A stretch of 64,000 nucleotides of DNA from Holophagaceae bacterium (GTDB taxonomy: Bacteria; Acidobacteriota; Holophagae; Holophagales; Holophagaceae). Both the position numbers and the translations under genes were made by a program. The DNA lies in contig JADKKO010000004.1 in NCBI GenBank assembly GCA_016720465.1, positions 1,550,001-1,614,000 of the forward strand, written 5' to 3'. The notes beneath the pieces are model-generated. The model was not told where the DNA came from. It saw only the letters and a program-made list of their open reading frames with translations, and searched no databases. Positions 56,054 to 64,000 of this stretch are shown piece by piece (position 1 is the stretch's first letter; each line of letters opens with the position of its first letter).

Positions 56054-57139
56054 TCAGGGGAAAAATGGCACGGTAGAGGCTACGTCGAGGCCGAAGCCTC
56101 GGAGCCCAATGTACTTGGTTTCGTGCCGGCTGAGGAGCCGCATTTCACGGATGCCCAACTGGCGCAGAATTTGGGCCCCCACTCCCACATCGCGATCGCT
56201 CGGTCCCACGGTCGCCTTGGCCGGCGATTCGCCCTGGACTCCCTGGGTCGATGCGTGGCGCCGGAGGTAGACGAGGACCCCGCGGCCCTCGGCCTGGATG
56301 GCCTTCATGGCGGCCTGGAAGGCGCAGGAGCCTTCCGCGGCGAATCCATGGAGGTCCTCCGGCAGCGATTCAAGGTGGACCCGCACCAGGGGTGGCGGGC
56401 CGGACAGGTCCCCCATGGAGAAAGCCAGGTGGCTGCCGCCGTCCAGAAGGCTGGCGAACTTGTGGATCCGCAAGGGGCCCCAGGCGGTGGTGGATTCACG
56501 GACTTCCAGCTCCTTGACGATCGGATCGATGCGCAGCCGGTAGGCCACCAGGTCTGCGACGGTCACCATGAGCAGGCCGTGCTTCCCGCAAAAGGGGATG
56601 AGATCCGGCACCCGGGCCATGGTGCCGTCGTCCTTCATGATTTCGCAGATGACGCCGCTCGGGTGGAGGCCCGCCATCCGCGCCAAATCCACAGAAGCCT
56701 CGGTCTGGCCTGTCCGGGTGAGCACGCCGCCAGGCCGCGCCCGGAGCGGAAACACATGGCCGGGTTTCACGAAATCCGAAGCCTTGGCTTCTGGCGCGAT
56801 GAGCGCCTGGATGGTGAGGGCACGGTCCTGGGCGCTGATCCCGGTGCTGGTGCCGAGGCGGGCTTCGACCGAGACGCAGAAGGCCGTTTCGAAAGGGCTC
56901 GTGTTGTCCCGCACCATCAGCGGGATGTGCAGGCGGTCCAGGGTTTCGCCTTCGAGGGCCGCGCAGATCAGCCCCCGGCCGTGGGTGGCCATGAAGGCGA
57001 TGGCTTCCGGGCTCACATGCTCCGCGGCGAGGGTCAGGTCGCCCTCGTTCTCCCGGTCCTCGTCATCCACGACGACCACCATCCGGCCCTGGCGGATTTC
57101 AGCGATGGCCTCCTCGATCGGGGCGAATGGACCGTTCAT
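56054..57139 (-). CDS. ribB: DHBP synthase with degenerate GTP cyclohydrolase II domain (RibBA-like)
   Basis: The N-terminal half (1-200) is an intact 3,4-dihydroxy-2-butanone-4-phosphate synthase: DDEDRENEGDL, ATHGRGLICA and the RTGQTEASVDLARMAG signature. The C-terminal half resembles GTP cyclohydrolase II, but the zinc site is lost: the usual HSEC..CDC stretch is reduced to HGFAAEGSCAF, and the following QEGRG-type motif is broken to RRHASTQ. It should therefore make DHBP only for riboflavin. Another ribA must exist elsewhere if riboflavin is made de novo. Confidence 0.9.
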   Translation of the reverse strand: MNGPFAPIEEAIAEIRQGRMVVVVDDEDRENEGDLTLAAEHVSPEAIAFMATHGRGLICAALEGETLDRLHIPLMVRDNTSPFETAFCVSVEARLGTSTGISAQDRALTIQALIAPEAKASDFVKPGHVFPLRARPGGVLTRTGQTEASVDLARMAGLHPSGVICEIMKDDGTMARVPDLIPFCGKHGLLMVTVADLVAYRLRIDPIVKELEVRESTTAWGPLRIHKFASLLDGGSHLAFSMGDLSGPPPLVRVHLESLPEDLHGFAAEGSCAFQAAMKAIQAEGRGVLVYLRRHASTQGVQGESPAKATVGPSDRDVGVGAQILRQLGIREMRLLSRHETKYIGLRGFGLDVASTVPFFP

Positions 57140-57254
57140 GGGTGCCTCGGTTCTGAAAGAATTTCGACGGTTGGGAGAGGTTGGGCTTGCTGTCAGGGCT
57201 CATGTTAGGATTCTAGGACACAGCGATCATCTGAATCTTGAGAGGAATACTCTA

Positions 57255-58295
57255 ATGTCCCAGGGTCTCATCCAAGGGTCCATGCGCGAAGCACCATTGC
57301 CTGACATCATCCAGTTGGTGAGTCAGGGTTCGAAGACTGGTTGTTTCAACGTGGTGGACGATTCGCGCCGCGCCAAGATCTACCTCAAGGACGGCCGCAT
57401 CATCCATGCGGTGAGCAGCACGACCGAAGGGCTCGACGCCTTCTACGAAGTGGCGCTCTGGTTGGATGGCAGCTACACCTTCGAAGAAGGCGACCAGAAC
57501 ATTTCGCCCACCATCACCAAGCCCAACGCATCGATCCTGATGGAAATGGGCCGCCGCATGGACGAATGGCGGGTCATCAGCCAGAAGATCACATCCCTGG
57601 ATCTCTATCCCATCTCGATGCTCCTTCCGGGGGAGACGCCGACGGGCGTGAATCCTAGGGAAGCCAAGCTCCTGGGCATCGTCACGGGCTGGTATTCCGT
57701 GGCGGAGCTGGCCGAGGTGACCCAGAAACCCGTCCTCACCGTGGCCAAGGATCTCTACGGCCTGGCCATGGCAGGGCACATCACGCTGAAGGGCGTCCGG
57801 TCCGGTAAACGGCCCGTCATCGATGTGCCCAATGCCCCTGCCGCTCAACCGGAGCCCGCGGCCGAACCGGTCCAAGCTTCAAGCGAACCCCCGAAACAAG
57901 AAGCGCCCCAAGGTTTCCCGCTCGCCGAGGATTCAGGCGCTTTCCCAAGCGCCATCGCGTCGGGCCCGATTTCCACGCCCCCCCCCGTTTCCGCTGCTCC
58001 TACCCATCACATCACCGTGCCGGCTCCCCCCATGGACCCGGTCCGGATGGCCAAATACACGGCCTTCACGCAGCGCATATCGGTCACCGCCAAACAGGTA
58101 TTGCCGGTAGAACACCATGAGATGGTGAACCGCCTCCAAGCCAAGGCCACCCAGTCCCTTCTCAGCGGCGGCGGCCCCGATGCCGTCAAGGAGATGGCCC
58201 TCGGCGTTTCACGCTCCGCGGTGGATGCTGGAGCGGACGCGGAACTTGTGAAGTCCTTGAATGCACAATTGAAGGCGCTCTTCTCGAGCAAATAA
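57255..58295 (+). CDS. DUF4388-domain protein
   Basis: 346 residues. The N-terminal ~105 residues (QGSMREAPLPDIIQLVSQGSKTGCF..LKDGRIIHAVSS) are the DUF4388/PATAN-type domain seen in signalling proteins of Myxococcota and related groups. A second helical domain (about 110-190) and a Pro/Glu/Ala linker follow, then a coiled C-terminus. It probably works as an adaptor in regulation. ATG at 57255 follows GAGAGGAA. Confidence 0.8.
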   Translation: MSQGLIQGSMREAPLPDIIQLVSQGSKTGCFNVVDDSRRAKIYLKDGRIIHAVSSTTEGLDAFYEVALWLDGSYTFEEGDQNISPTITKPNASILMEMGRRMDEWRVISQKITSLDLYPISMLLPGETPTGVNPREAKLLGIVTGWYSVAELAEVTQKPVLTVAKDLYGLAMAGHITLKGVRSGKRPVIDVPNAPAAQPEPAAEPVQASSEPPKQEAPQGFPLAEDSGAFPSAIASGPISTPPPVSAAPTHHITVPAPPMDPVRMAKYTAFTQRISVTAKQVLPVEHHEMVNRLQAKATQSLLSGGGPDAVKEMALGVSRSAVDAGADAELVKSLNAQLKALFSSK

Positions 58296-58306
58296 AAGGA
58301 ACCCTT

Positions 58307-59407
58307 ATGCGCCACCGTGGATTATTGGGCCTCGCCGGGGCTCTGCTGGCTATTGTATTCCTGGGACTGGCCTGCGTGGACGTGCCCGGCGGCGGAACCA
58401 CCGGCGGTACGGTGCTCTACGCCTACGACAACAATGCGCACCAGCTCATCGCATGGGACGCCAGCGCTTTCTACGAGAGCGACAGTCCCACCACGCTGAA
58501 GGTCGTGGGCAGCAGCGTCTTCGAGAACAAGATCGGAAATCTGTCCTGGGGCGGCCTCTGCATCGATTCCAGCAAGAACCAGCTCTACCTCGTGAACGAG
58601 GCCACCGGAGATGTGGTGCGGGTGAGCAATATCCGCAACCTGAGCGGCACGATCTCTTCCTCCAACACCCAATACGTCGCCAGCTTCGCCCTGGGGTCCA
58701 GCAGCGACCGGCTGCCCTCGGGGAAATTCGGCCAGACGGCCGTGGACTCGGCCACGGGGACCTTATACGTCACAGAGAAGAACGAAAGCGACACGCGCAT
58801 CTGGGTGGTGTCCGGCGCCGGCACAATCCCGGAAGGGGCCACGGTGCAGCCGAGCTCCATCGTGGTTTCCGGCGATCGTGAGTGCACGGGCATCGCCGCC
58901 GGAGGCGGCGGCCAGGTCTTCGCCTACTTCAATTCCGGCAACGCCATCGGCATCGTCGACCAGATCAATGGCCCGAGGCTGAGGAAAGGCACTGCCGGCG
59001 GGTTCACGAAGGACACTTCGGTGCTCGTGGGCACGAACACCACGCTGGGGAAATACGGAGCCCTGGCTCTGGACACAGGAAACAACCTGCTCTTCGTGGC
59101 CCGGCACAATGTGGATTCCGCGGCGAGCGGAATTCCGGTCCTGGCCTTCTCCATCGGCAAGTTCAATGGCGGCGGATACAACCAGGGGCCGGATTTCTCC
59201 CTGGGGACCGCCGCGGACCAGGGCAGCATCAGGGTTCTGGCGCACCCAGGCAACAAGGAATGGCTGGCCGCCCTGAATGCCACCGGCGAGGCGCCCGCCA
59301 ACGTGATCCACATCTGGAAGCTTCCGCGCGATAGCGCCTCGACCGTGAAGATCAAGAACATCACCTCGGCGCTCTTCAAGGGCATCGCGTTCGACGGAAA
59401 CAATTGA
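58307..59407 (+). CDS. lipoprotein with propeller-like repeats
   Basis: 366 residues with a lipoprotein signal (LLAIVFLGLAC, Cys at about 23). The rest consists of strands with repeated patterns (LYAYDNNAHQLIAWD, LCIDSSKNQLYLVN, TAVDSATGTLYVTEK, LALDTGNNLLFVAR) typical of a beta-propeller of the NHL/SMP-30 kind. It ends TGA overlapping the ATG of ftsX, so the two are co-translated. It may be an envelope partner of the FtsX protein. Confidence 0.8.
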   Translation: MRHRGLLGLAGALLAIVFLGLACVDVPGGGTTGGTVLYAYDNNAHQLIAWDASAFYESDSPTTLKVVGSSVFENKIGNLSWGGLCIDSSKNQLYLVNEATGDVVRVSNIRNLSGTISSSNTQYVASFALGSSSDRLPSGKFGQTAVDSATGTLYVTEKNESDTRIWVVSGAGTIPEGATVQPSSIVVSGDRECTGIAAGGGGQVFAYFNSGNAIGIVDQINGPRLRKGTAGGFTKDTSVLVGTNTTLGKYGALALDTGNNLLFVARHNVDSAASGIPVLAFSIGKFNGGGYNQGPDFSLGTAADQGSIRVLAHPGNKEWLAALNATGEAPANVIHIWKLPRDSASTVKIKNITSALFKGIAFDGNN

Positions 59408-60336
59408 TGCTGCAATTGCGGCTGCTGGCCCTGCTGTTCCGGGATGTGCTTCGCGACATCCTGCGGCACCGGGGACAGCACGCGCTGGCCGTGATCACAC
59501 TGGCCTCGGGGTTGCTGCTGGCCGGCGGCGGATTGCTGCTGGTGGAGGGGCTGGATCGTTGGGTGGACCGCCTGGAATCCATGGCCAAGATCACCATGTA
59601 CGCCGCTGAAGGCACGCATCTCGACGAAGCGGAAGCGCGCCTCAAACGCGACCCCAGGTTCGTCTCGGTCCGCAGGGTCTCCTCGGCCGAAAACACCCGG
59701 AGTTTCCTTGCCACCACCCGCGAAGCGGGGCTCATGCTCCAGAGCCTCGGACAGGAGGCGCTGCCCGAAAGCCTCGAATTGACCCTCCGTCCGGAGCTGC
59801 TGCCCGCGAAAAAAGCGATGGCCGTGGGTGAAAGCCTGAAGGAAGTCCCTGGCGCCGGGGATGTCGTGGTGGACCAGGAGCGGCTGGAAGCCATGCAGCG
59901 CAACGGCCGCGTGCTGCGGAACGCCCTTTCGAGCCTGGGCCTTCTGCTGCTGCTGGCGGCGGGATTCGCCACGGGAAATGTGATCCAGATGACAGTCCAA
60001 GCGCGCAATGATGAGATTTCCATCATGCGGCTGGTGGGTGCAACCGAAGCATTCATCCGCCGTCCCCTCATCCTCGAAGGAGCGGTGCTTGGCCTTGCAG
60101 GCAGTGGTCTCGCCCTCACGGGGCTCTTCGCGGCCTGGCTTCCTGTTTCCAGGGGCTGGGGCGGCATCTCCCCGTTTCTAGTGAATCTCGCCCGGGAAGG
60201 ATTTTTTTCATGGCGCAGCATCCTGGTATTGACCGTCGTGGGGGCCGCCACTGGCGCGGCCGGCGCGGCCTGGGCCTTCCGTGCCACCCAGAAGGAAGAG
60301 CGCCAGATGCAAATCGCCATGGAGCGAACCAGCTAA
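59407..60336 (+). CDS. ftsX: FtsX-like permease
   Basis: 309 residues with four transmembrane segments: one near the N-terminus (ITLASGLLLAGGGLLLV) and three in the C-terminal half, framing the conserved EISIMRLVGATEAFIRRPLILEG part. The extracytoplasmic domain (about 60-160) lies between. FtsX with FtsE activates wall hydrolases during division. No ftsE gene is next to it, which is unusual; the overlapping lipoprotein gene upstream takes its place. Confidence 0.85.
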   Translation: MLQLRLLALLFRDVLRDILRHRGQHALAVITLASGLLLAGGGLLLVEGLDRWVDRLESMAKITMYAAEGTHLDEAEARLKRDPRFVSVRRVSSAENTRSFLATTREAGLMLQSLGQEALPESLELTLRPELLPAKKAMAVGESLKEVPGAGDVVVDQERLEAMQRNGRVLRNALSSLGLLLLLAAGFATGNVIQMTVQARNDEISIMRLVGATEAFIRRPLILEGAVLGLAGSGLALTGLFAAWLPVSRGWGGISPFLVNLAREGFFSWRSILVLTVVGAATGAAGAAWAFRATQKEERQMQIAMERTS

Positions 60337-60381
60337 GCAGCGCCCACAAGGCCGCCTGCTTTTTCTAAAGAGGGAGCACAC

Positions 60382-62637
60382 ATGATGCGCAAGCAGGAAG
60401 CCCTTGACTACCATTCCCAGGGCCGCCGAGGAAAGATCGAGGTGGTCCCTACCAAACCCACCAGCACCGCGCGGGACCTGGGGCTGGCCTACACGCCCGG
60501 CGTAGCCGAACCCTGCCTGGAGATCGAGAAGAATCCCGAGGACGCCTACAAGTACACGGCCAAGGGGAACCTGGTGGCGGTCATCTCCAACGGCACCGCG
60601 GTGCTGGGGCTGGGACACATCGGCGCGCTGGCCGGCAAGCCGGTCATGGAGGGGAAAGGCGTCCTGTTCAAGCGTTTCGCGGACATCGACGTGTTCGATA
60701 TCGAAGTCAATGAACTGGACACCGAGAAGTTCATCCAGATCGTCAAGGCCCTGGAACCCACCTTCGGGGGCATCAACCTGGAGGACATCAAGGCGCCGGA
60801 GTGCTTTGAAATCGAGAAGCGGCTCAAGGCGGAGATGAACATCCCGGTCTTCCACGACGACCAGCACGGCACCGCGATCATCTGCACCGCGGCGCTGTTC
60901 AATGCCTGCGAGCTGGTGGGGAAGAACCTCGGCGAGCTGAAGGTCGTGTTCAGCGGGGCGGGAGCGGCGGCCATCGCGTGCGCCAACATGATGATCGCGG
61001 CCGGCGTGAAGCTGGAAAACCTCTGGCTCTGCGACACCAAAGGCCTCGTGTATGAAGGCCGGACGGAAGGGATGAACAAGTACAAGGAGAAGTTCAAGAA
61101 ACCCACGGCCGCGCGCAGCCTCGGGGACATCATCCCGGGCGCCGATGTATTCGTGGGCTGCTCCGCCAAAGGCGTGCTGACGCCGGAAATGGTGCTTTCC
61201 ATGGCGCCGAACCCCATCGTCTTCGCCATGGCCAACCCGGATCCGGAAATCGACTATCCGACCGCCAAGGCCGTCCGCAGCGACATCATCATGGCCACCG
61301 GCCGCAGCGACTACCCCAATCAGGTGAACAACGTCCTGGGCTTCCCGTTCATCTTCCGGGGCGCCCTGGATTGCCGGGCCACGGAAATTAACGAGGCCAT
61401 GAAGCTGGCCGCTGCGAAAGCGCTGGCGGCCCTCGCGAAGGCGGACGTTCCTGAAAGCGTGTCGAAGGCTTACGCCGGGCAGAAGTTCACCTTCGGCCGC
61501 GAATACATCATTCCCAAGCCATTCGATCCCCGCGTGCTGCTCTGGGTCGCCCCGGCCGTGGCCAAGGCCGCCATGGACACCGGTGTGGCCAAGGCGCCCA
61601 TTGCCGATTTCACCAAGTACGTCGAACACCTGGAGGGGCTGCAGGGCCGCAGCAAGGACGTGATCCGCACGGTGCTGCACCGCGCCAAGGAAGACCCCAA
61701 GCGCATCGTCTTCCCCGAAGGCGACCACCCGCAGATCCTGAAGGCCTGCCAGACCATGGTGGATGAAGGCATCTGCATTCCGATCCTGCTCGGCCACGTG
61801 GATAAGATCCGCAGCCTCATCGCGGAGCTGCATCTCGATCTTCGGGATGTGGAAATCCTGGATCCGGAATTGGTGGAGTGGCGGCCGGCCGCCGTCGAGC
61901 TCTATTACGAGCTGCGAAAGCGCAAGGGCGTCACGCGCTTCGAGGCGGACCGGCAGACCATGCGCCGCATCGTCTTCGGCGCCCTGATGTGCCGCATGGG
62001 CCGGGCGGACGGCCTGGTGTCGGGCCTGACCCAGCACTATCCCGAGACCATCCGACCCTGCCTTGAAATCATCGGTCCGAAAGAGGGTGTGCGGAAAGTC
62101 TGCGGTGTCTACACCCTGGTGCTCAAGAACCGCGTGGTCTTCTTCGCGGACACCACCATGAATGTCGAACCCACGGCCGAGGAACTGGCGGAGATCGCGA
62201 TCCTCACCGCGGATCTGGCGCAGAACCGGTTCGGCATCGAACCGCGGGTCGCCATGCTCTCCTACAGCAATTTCGGCAGCGTCACCCATCCCATCGCCAA
62301 GAAGATGCAGGAGGCCGCCCACCTCGTGCAGATGCAGCGCCCGGACCTCCATTGCGATGGTGAAATGCAGGCCGACACGGCCCTCAGCGCTGACATCCTG
62401 GCGGAGAACTATCCCTGGGCCGATGTCCAGGGCGGCGCCAACGTGCTCATCTTCCCCGGCCTTTCGAGCGGGAACATCGCCTACAAGCTCATCCAGCGCC
62501 TTGCCGGGGCCGAAGTCATCGGCCCCATCACCTGCGGCATGAAACAGCCGACGAACATCCTGCAGCTGCACAGCGACTTGAATGACATCCTGCACCTGAC
62601 CGCGTTGACCGTGGTGGAGGCGCAGCAGAAGGCTTGA
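60382..62637 (+). CDS. maeB: NADP-dependent malic enzyme fused to a phosphotransacetylase-like domain
   Basis: 751 residues. Malic enzyme domains occupy about 1-425 (YTPGVAEPC, HDDQHGTA, FSGAGAAAIA, MANPDPEI). The phosphotransacetylase-like domain follows from about 430 (VFPEGDHPQIL, SYSNFGSVTHP, GGANVLIFPGLSSGNI). Such fusions decarboxylate malate to pyruvate and NADPH; the second domain is usually regulatory, binding acetyl-CoA, rather than catalytic. It is therefore not taken as the missing phosphotransacylase of the BMC locus, which lies more than 50 kb away. RBS GGGAG precedes ATG 60382. Confidence 0.92.
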   Translation: MMRKQEALDYHSQGRRGKIEVVPTKPTSTARDLGLAYTPGVAEPCLEIEKNPEDAYKYTAKGNLVAVISNGTAVLGLGHIGALAGKPVMEGKGVLFKRFADIDVFDIEVNELDTEKFIQIVKALEPTFGGINLEDIKAPECFEIEKRLKAEMNIPVFHDDQHGTAIICTAALFNACELVGKNLGELKVVFSGAGAAAIACANMMIAAGVKLENLWLCDTKGLVYEGRTEGMNKYKEKFKKPTAARSLGDIIPGADVFVGCSAKGVLTPEMVLSMAPNPIVFAMANPDPEIDYPTAKAVRSDIIMATGRSDYPNQVNNVLGFPFIFRGALDCRATEINEAMKLAAAKALAALAKADVPESVSKAYAGQKFTFGREYIIPKPFDPRVLLWVAPAVAKAAMDTGVAKAPIADFTKYVEHLEGLQGRSKDVIRTVLHRAKEDPKRIVFPEGDHPQILKACQTMVDEGICIPILLGHVDKIRSLIAELHLDLRDVEILDPELVEWRPAAVELYYELRKRKGVTRFEADRQTMRRIVFGALMCRMGRADGLVSGLTQHYPETIRPCLEIIGPKEGVRKVCGVYTLVLKNRVVFFADTTMNVEPTAEELAEIAILTADLAQNRFGIEPRVAMLSYSNFGSVTHPIAKKMQEAAHLVQMQRPDLHCDGEMQADTALSADILAENYPWADVQGGANVLIFPGLSSGNIAYKLIQRLAGAEVIGPITCGMKQPTNILQLHSDLNDILHLTALTVVEAQQKA

Positions 62638-62676
62638 TCGATCGGGGGCGGTGGGGCGCGAGGGCGCTTCACCGCC

Positions 62677-63471
62677 TCATCCGCGTTCCAGCTTCTCCAT
62701 CCATTTCACGAGCTCTGGATCGCTCCCATCGCTGCGGTCCATGGCCGCGCGGAAATCATCCAGGGCCTTCACCGCTTCGCCGCGCCTGAGGTGGACCAGG
62801 CCGCGTTCCTTGTAGGGCAGGCTATCGTCCGGGTCGAGGAGCTGGAGATGGGTGGAAGTCCACAGGGCTTCCTCCCAGGCTCCGGATTTCATGAAACGCA
62901 GATGCAGGTTGCGGACCAGGCGCGTGATGATGGCGCGGTGGGGCGTGGGTTTCAGCATGTCGGGTTTGAAGCTGACCCGGTTCGAAGTCGCCCGGGCGAC
63001 CAGGTCCGCGGCCTCCTCTTCGCCGACGGCGCGGCCGCCGTGGAAAGGATCAATGCAGAGCAGTCCTCCGGTTGACCGCAGCCCCGCGAGAAAATGGCCA
63101 GGCAGCCCGATGCCGACGGCATCCAGGCCCAGGCGCCTGGCCACGTCGATCCAGACGATTGAAAGGGAAATCGGCAGGCCGCGCCGACGCGAGATCACCA
63201 GGGGCAGCACCGCGTTGCGGGGATCCTCATAGGACTCCCGGTCGCCACGGAGGCCCACGTGGCGGAAGAGATAGTCATTCACCGCGTCCAGGGCCTCCAT
63301 CGTGTCCCAGGGCAGGGGCATGCGCCCCGCCAGCCGATCGGCCCAGTGTTCGAGCAGGCCCAGGCACGGGCTCGGATCGGGATCCTCCAGCAGCGGTGCG
63401 ACGGCGTGCATGGCTCCTTCCGCCAGCTGTCCGCAGCCTGGATCGCGCAGCAGGAACTCATGGAGAGACAT
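62677..63471 (-). CDS. SirB1-family protein (transglutaminase-like plus TPR)
   Basis: 264 residues. The first ~170 form a transglutaminase-like domain of the SirB1 type (NDYLFRHVGLRGDRESYEDP, VISRRRGLPISLSIVWIDVARRLGL, GIGLPGHFL). Residues 170-260 carry TPR-like helices (PYKERGLVHLRRGEAVKALDDFRAAM). Proteins of this family have no settled function. It lies 6 nt from the stop of the partial gene that follows on the same strand. Confidence 0.82.
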   Translation of the reverse strand: MSLHEFLLRDPGCGQLAEGAMHAVAPLLEDPDPSPCLGLLEHWADRLAGRMPLPWDTMEALDAVNDYLFRHVGLRGDRESYEDPRNAVLPLVISRRRGLPISLSIVWIDVARRLGLDAVGIGLPGHFLAGLRSTGGLLCIDPFHGGRAVGEEEAADLVARATSNRVSFKPDMLKPTPHRAIITRLVRNLHLRFMKSGAWEEALWTSTHLQLLDPDDSLPYKERGLVHLRRGEAVKALDDFRAAMDRSDGSDPELVKWMEKLERG

Positions 63472-63477
63472 CCGGAA

Positions 63478-64000
63478 CTACCTGCCGCCGGCGCGGGCGC
63501 GCCAGACCCGGCCCACGATGAAGGCGAGCAGCCCGATGCCCATGGCCCAATACACCAGGGGGGTGAAGCTGCTGGTGGCGGCTTCCACTTTTTTCTTTTC
63601 CTCGGCCTTACGGATGTTCTCTTCGATGGAGAGCTTCTGCCGGATGTCGCGGGCATCCGCGACAGCTTTCTTCTGGGACTCCCGCGTCTTCTCAAGGTCC
63701 TTCACCGTGGGGTCCTGGCCTTCGGGCGCGTTGTCCTGGGTGTCCTGCAGGATGAAAGCCGAGTGGTTCACGGCCTGGAGGCGCGGGCGCCGATGGCGGT
63801 TGCGGGAGGGTCGACCGGAAGAGGCCGGTTGGAAGCTGCCCTCTTCGGGGACCTGCTCGTGATCGCCGGCGCTGTAGTCCAAGGATTCAGCAAGATCCTG
63901 GATATCCTGGCGCATGCCTTGCATTTCGCGGTGTTGCCGGTTGAGCAGCCCGCCATGGAGCCACAGCAGGCCCACCTGCGCGGCGAGCACCGCCACCAGG
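63478..64000 (-). CDS. membrane protein, partial (5' end outside the window)
   Basis: I do not recognise the family. The visible C-terminal part has a hydrophobic stretch at its start (VLAAQVGLLWLHGGLL), a charged coil with many Gln/Glu/Lys residues (EKTRESQKKAVADARDI), and a final transmembrane helix (YWAMGIGLLAFIVGRVW). The frame runs off the right edge of the window, so the true start is unknown. Confidence 0.6.
   Translation of the reverse strand, partial: LVAVLAAQVGLLWLHGGLLNRQHREMQGMRQDIQDLAESLDYSAGDHEQVPEEGSFQPASSGRPSRNRHRRPRLQAVNHSAFILQDTQDNAPEGQDPTVKDLEKTRESQKKAVADARDIRQKLSIEENIRKAEEKKKVEAATSSFTPLVYWAMGIGLLAFIVGRVWRARAGGR

Noticed and set aside
60382..62637. Phosphotransacetylase-like domain considered as the missing phosphotransacylase of the microcompartment
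   Set aside because: It is fused to malic enzyme, has no targeting peptide and lies more than 50 kb away; the domain is usually regulatory in such fusions.

Overview
The window is a GC-rich (roughly 63-65%) piece of a diderm bacterial chromosome. It carries a BamA-type outer-membrane protein, a Kdo transferase (waaA), an OmpA-type protein and MEP-pathway ispG. Together with two eukaryotic-type Ser/Thr kinases, a sphingolipid-type operon and a microcompartment resembling that of Haliangium, this suits Acidobacteriota, perhaps class Holophagae (Geothrix/Holophaga). That placement is inference from gene content; no rRNA is present.

Layout. 0.2-3.9 kb: membrane Ser/Thr kinase with TolB-like and TPR regions, convergent with a plsC acyltransferase and a small upstream ORF. 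4.0-9.3 kb: a nine-gene bacterial microcompartment (BMC) operon of the sugar-phosphate-utilizing (SPU) kind: RpiB, DeoC, BMC-T(dp), BMC-H, BMC-P, CoA-acylating aldehyde dehydrogenase, BMC-T(s), BMC-P, BMC-P. All three enzymes have a short N-terminal helix of the encapsulation-peptide type. 9.4-16.3 kb: secreted HAF-repeat-like protein, yidD-ispG, STAS protein and BamA-like protein. 16.3-16.9 kb: palindrome, 23-G tract and long direct repeats, mirrored in inverted orientation at 29.2-29.8 kb. 16.9-21.8 kb: tRNA-Val, glmS, FlhG/MinD-like ATPase, a cysteine-less TlpA-like protein and yraN. 22.1-26.3 kb: a compact four-gene operon that reads as bacterial ceramide/sphingolipid synthesis (serine palmitoyltransferase-like, bCerS-like acyltransferase, CerR-like reductase, Aur1-like PAP2 enzyme). 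26.3-37 kb: two unrecognised proteins, a DEDDh exonuclease, valS (frame broken by one base), bioB and a fused E1 alpha/beta 2-oxoacid dehydrogenase. 37-43 kb: two overlapping sensor-kinase genes, a hydrolase and a secreted protein with three internal repeats. 43-46 kb: hexapeptide acyltransferase plus fcl and gmd (GDP-L-fucose). 46.2-64 kb: tRNA-Arg, OmpA-like protein, ABC-F, a second Ser/Thr kinase with PEGA domains, a COG0523 GTPase, waaA, a REC-ATPase regulator, trxA, a cNMP-binding protein, ribBA, DUF4388 protein, lipoprotein, ftsX, malic enzyme-Pta fusion, a SirB1-like protein and one partial gene.

How the parts work together. In the BMC, DeoC would split deoxyribose-5-phosphate to glyceraldehyde-3-phosphate and acetaldehyde, and the aldehyde dehydrogenase would make acetyl-CoA. 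The RpiB homologue, whose usual catalytic Cys position is Asp, would handle a sugar phosphate. No PduL phosphotransacylase or alcohol dehydrogenase is encoded in the locus. The sphingolipid operon supplies condensation, N-acylation, reduction and possibly headgroup attachment. Many remaining genes serve the envelope (BamA-like, WaaA, PlsC, OmpA, YidD, GlmS, GDP-fucose).
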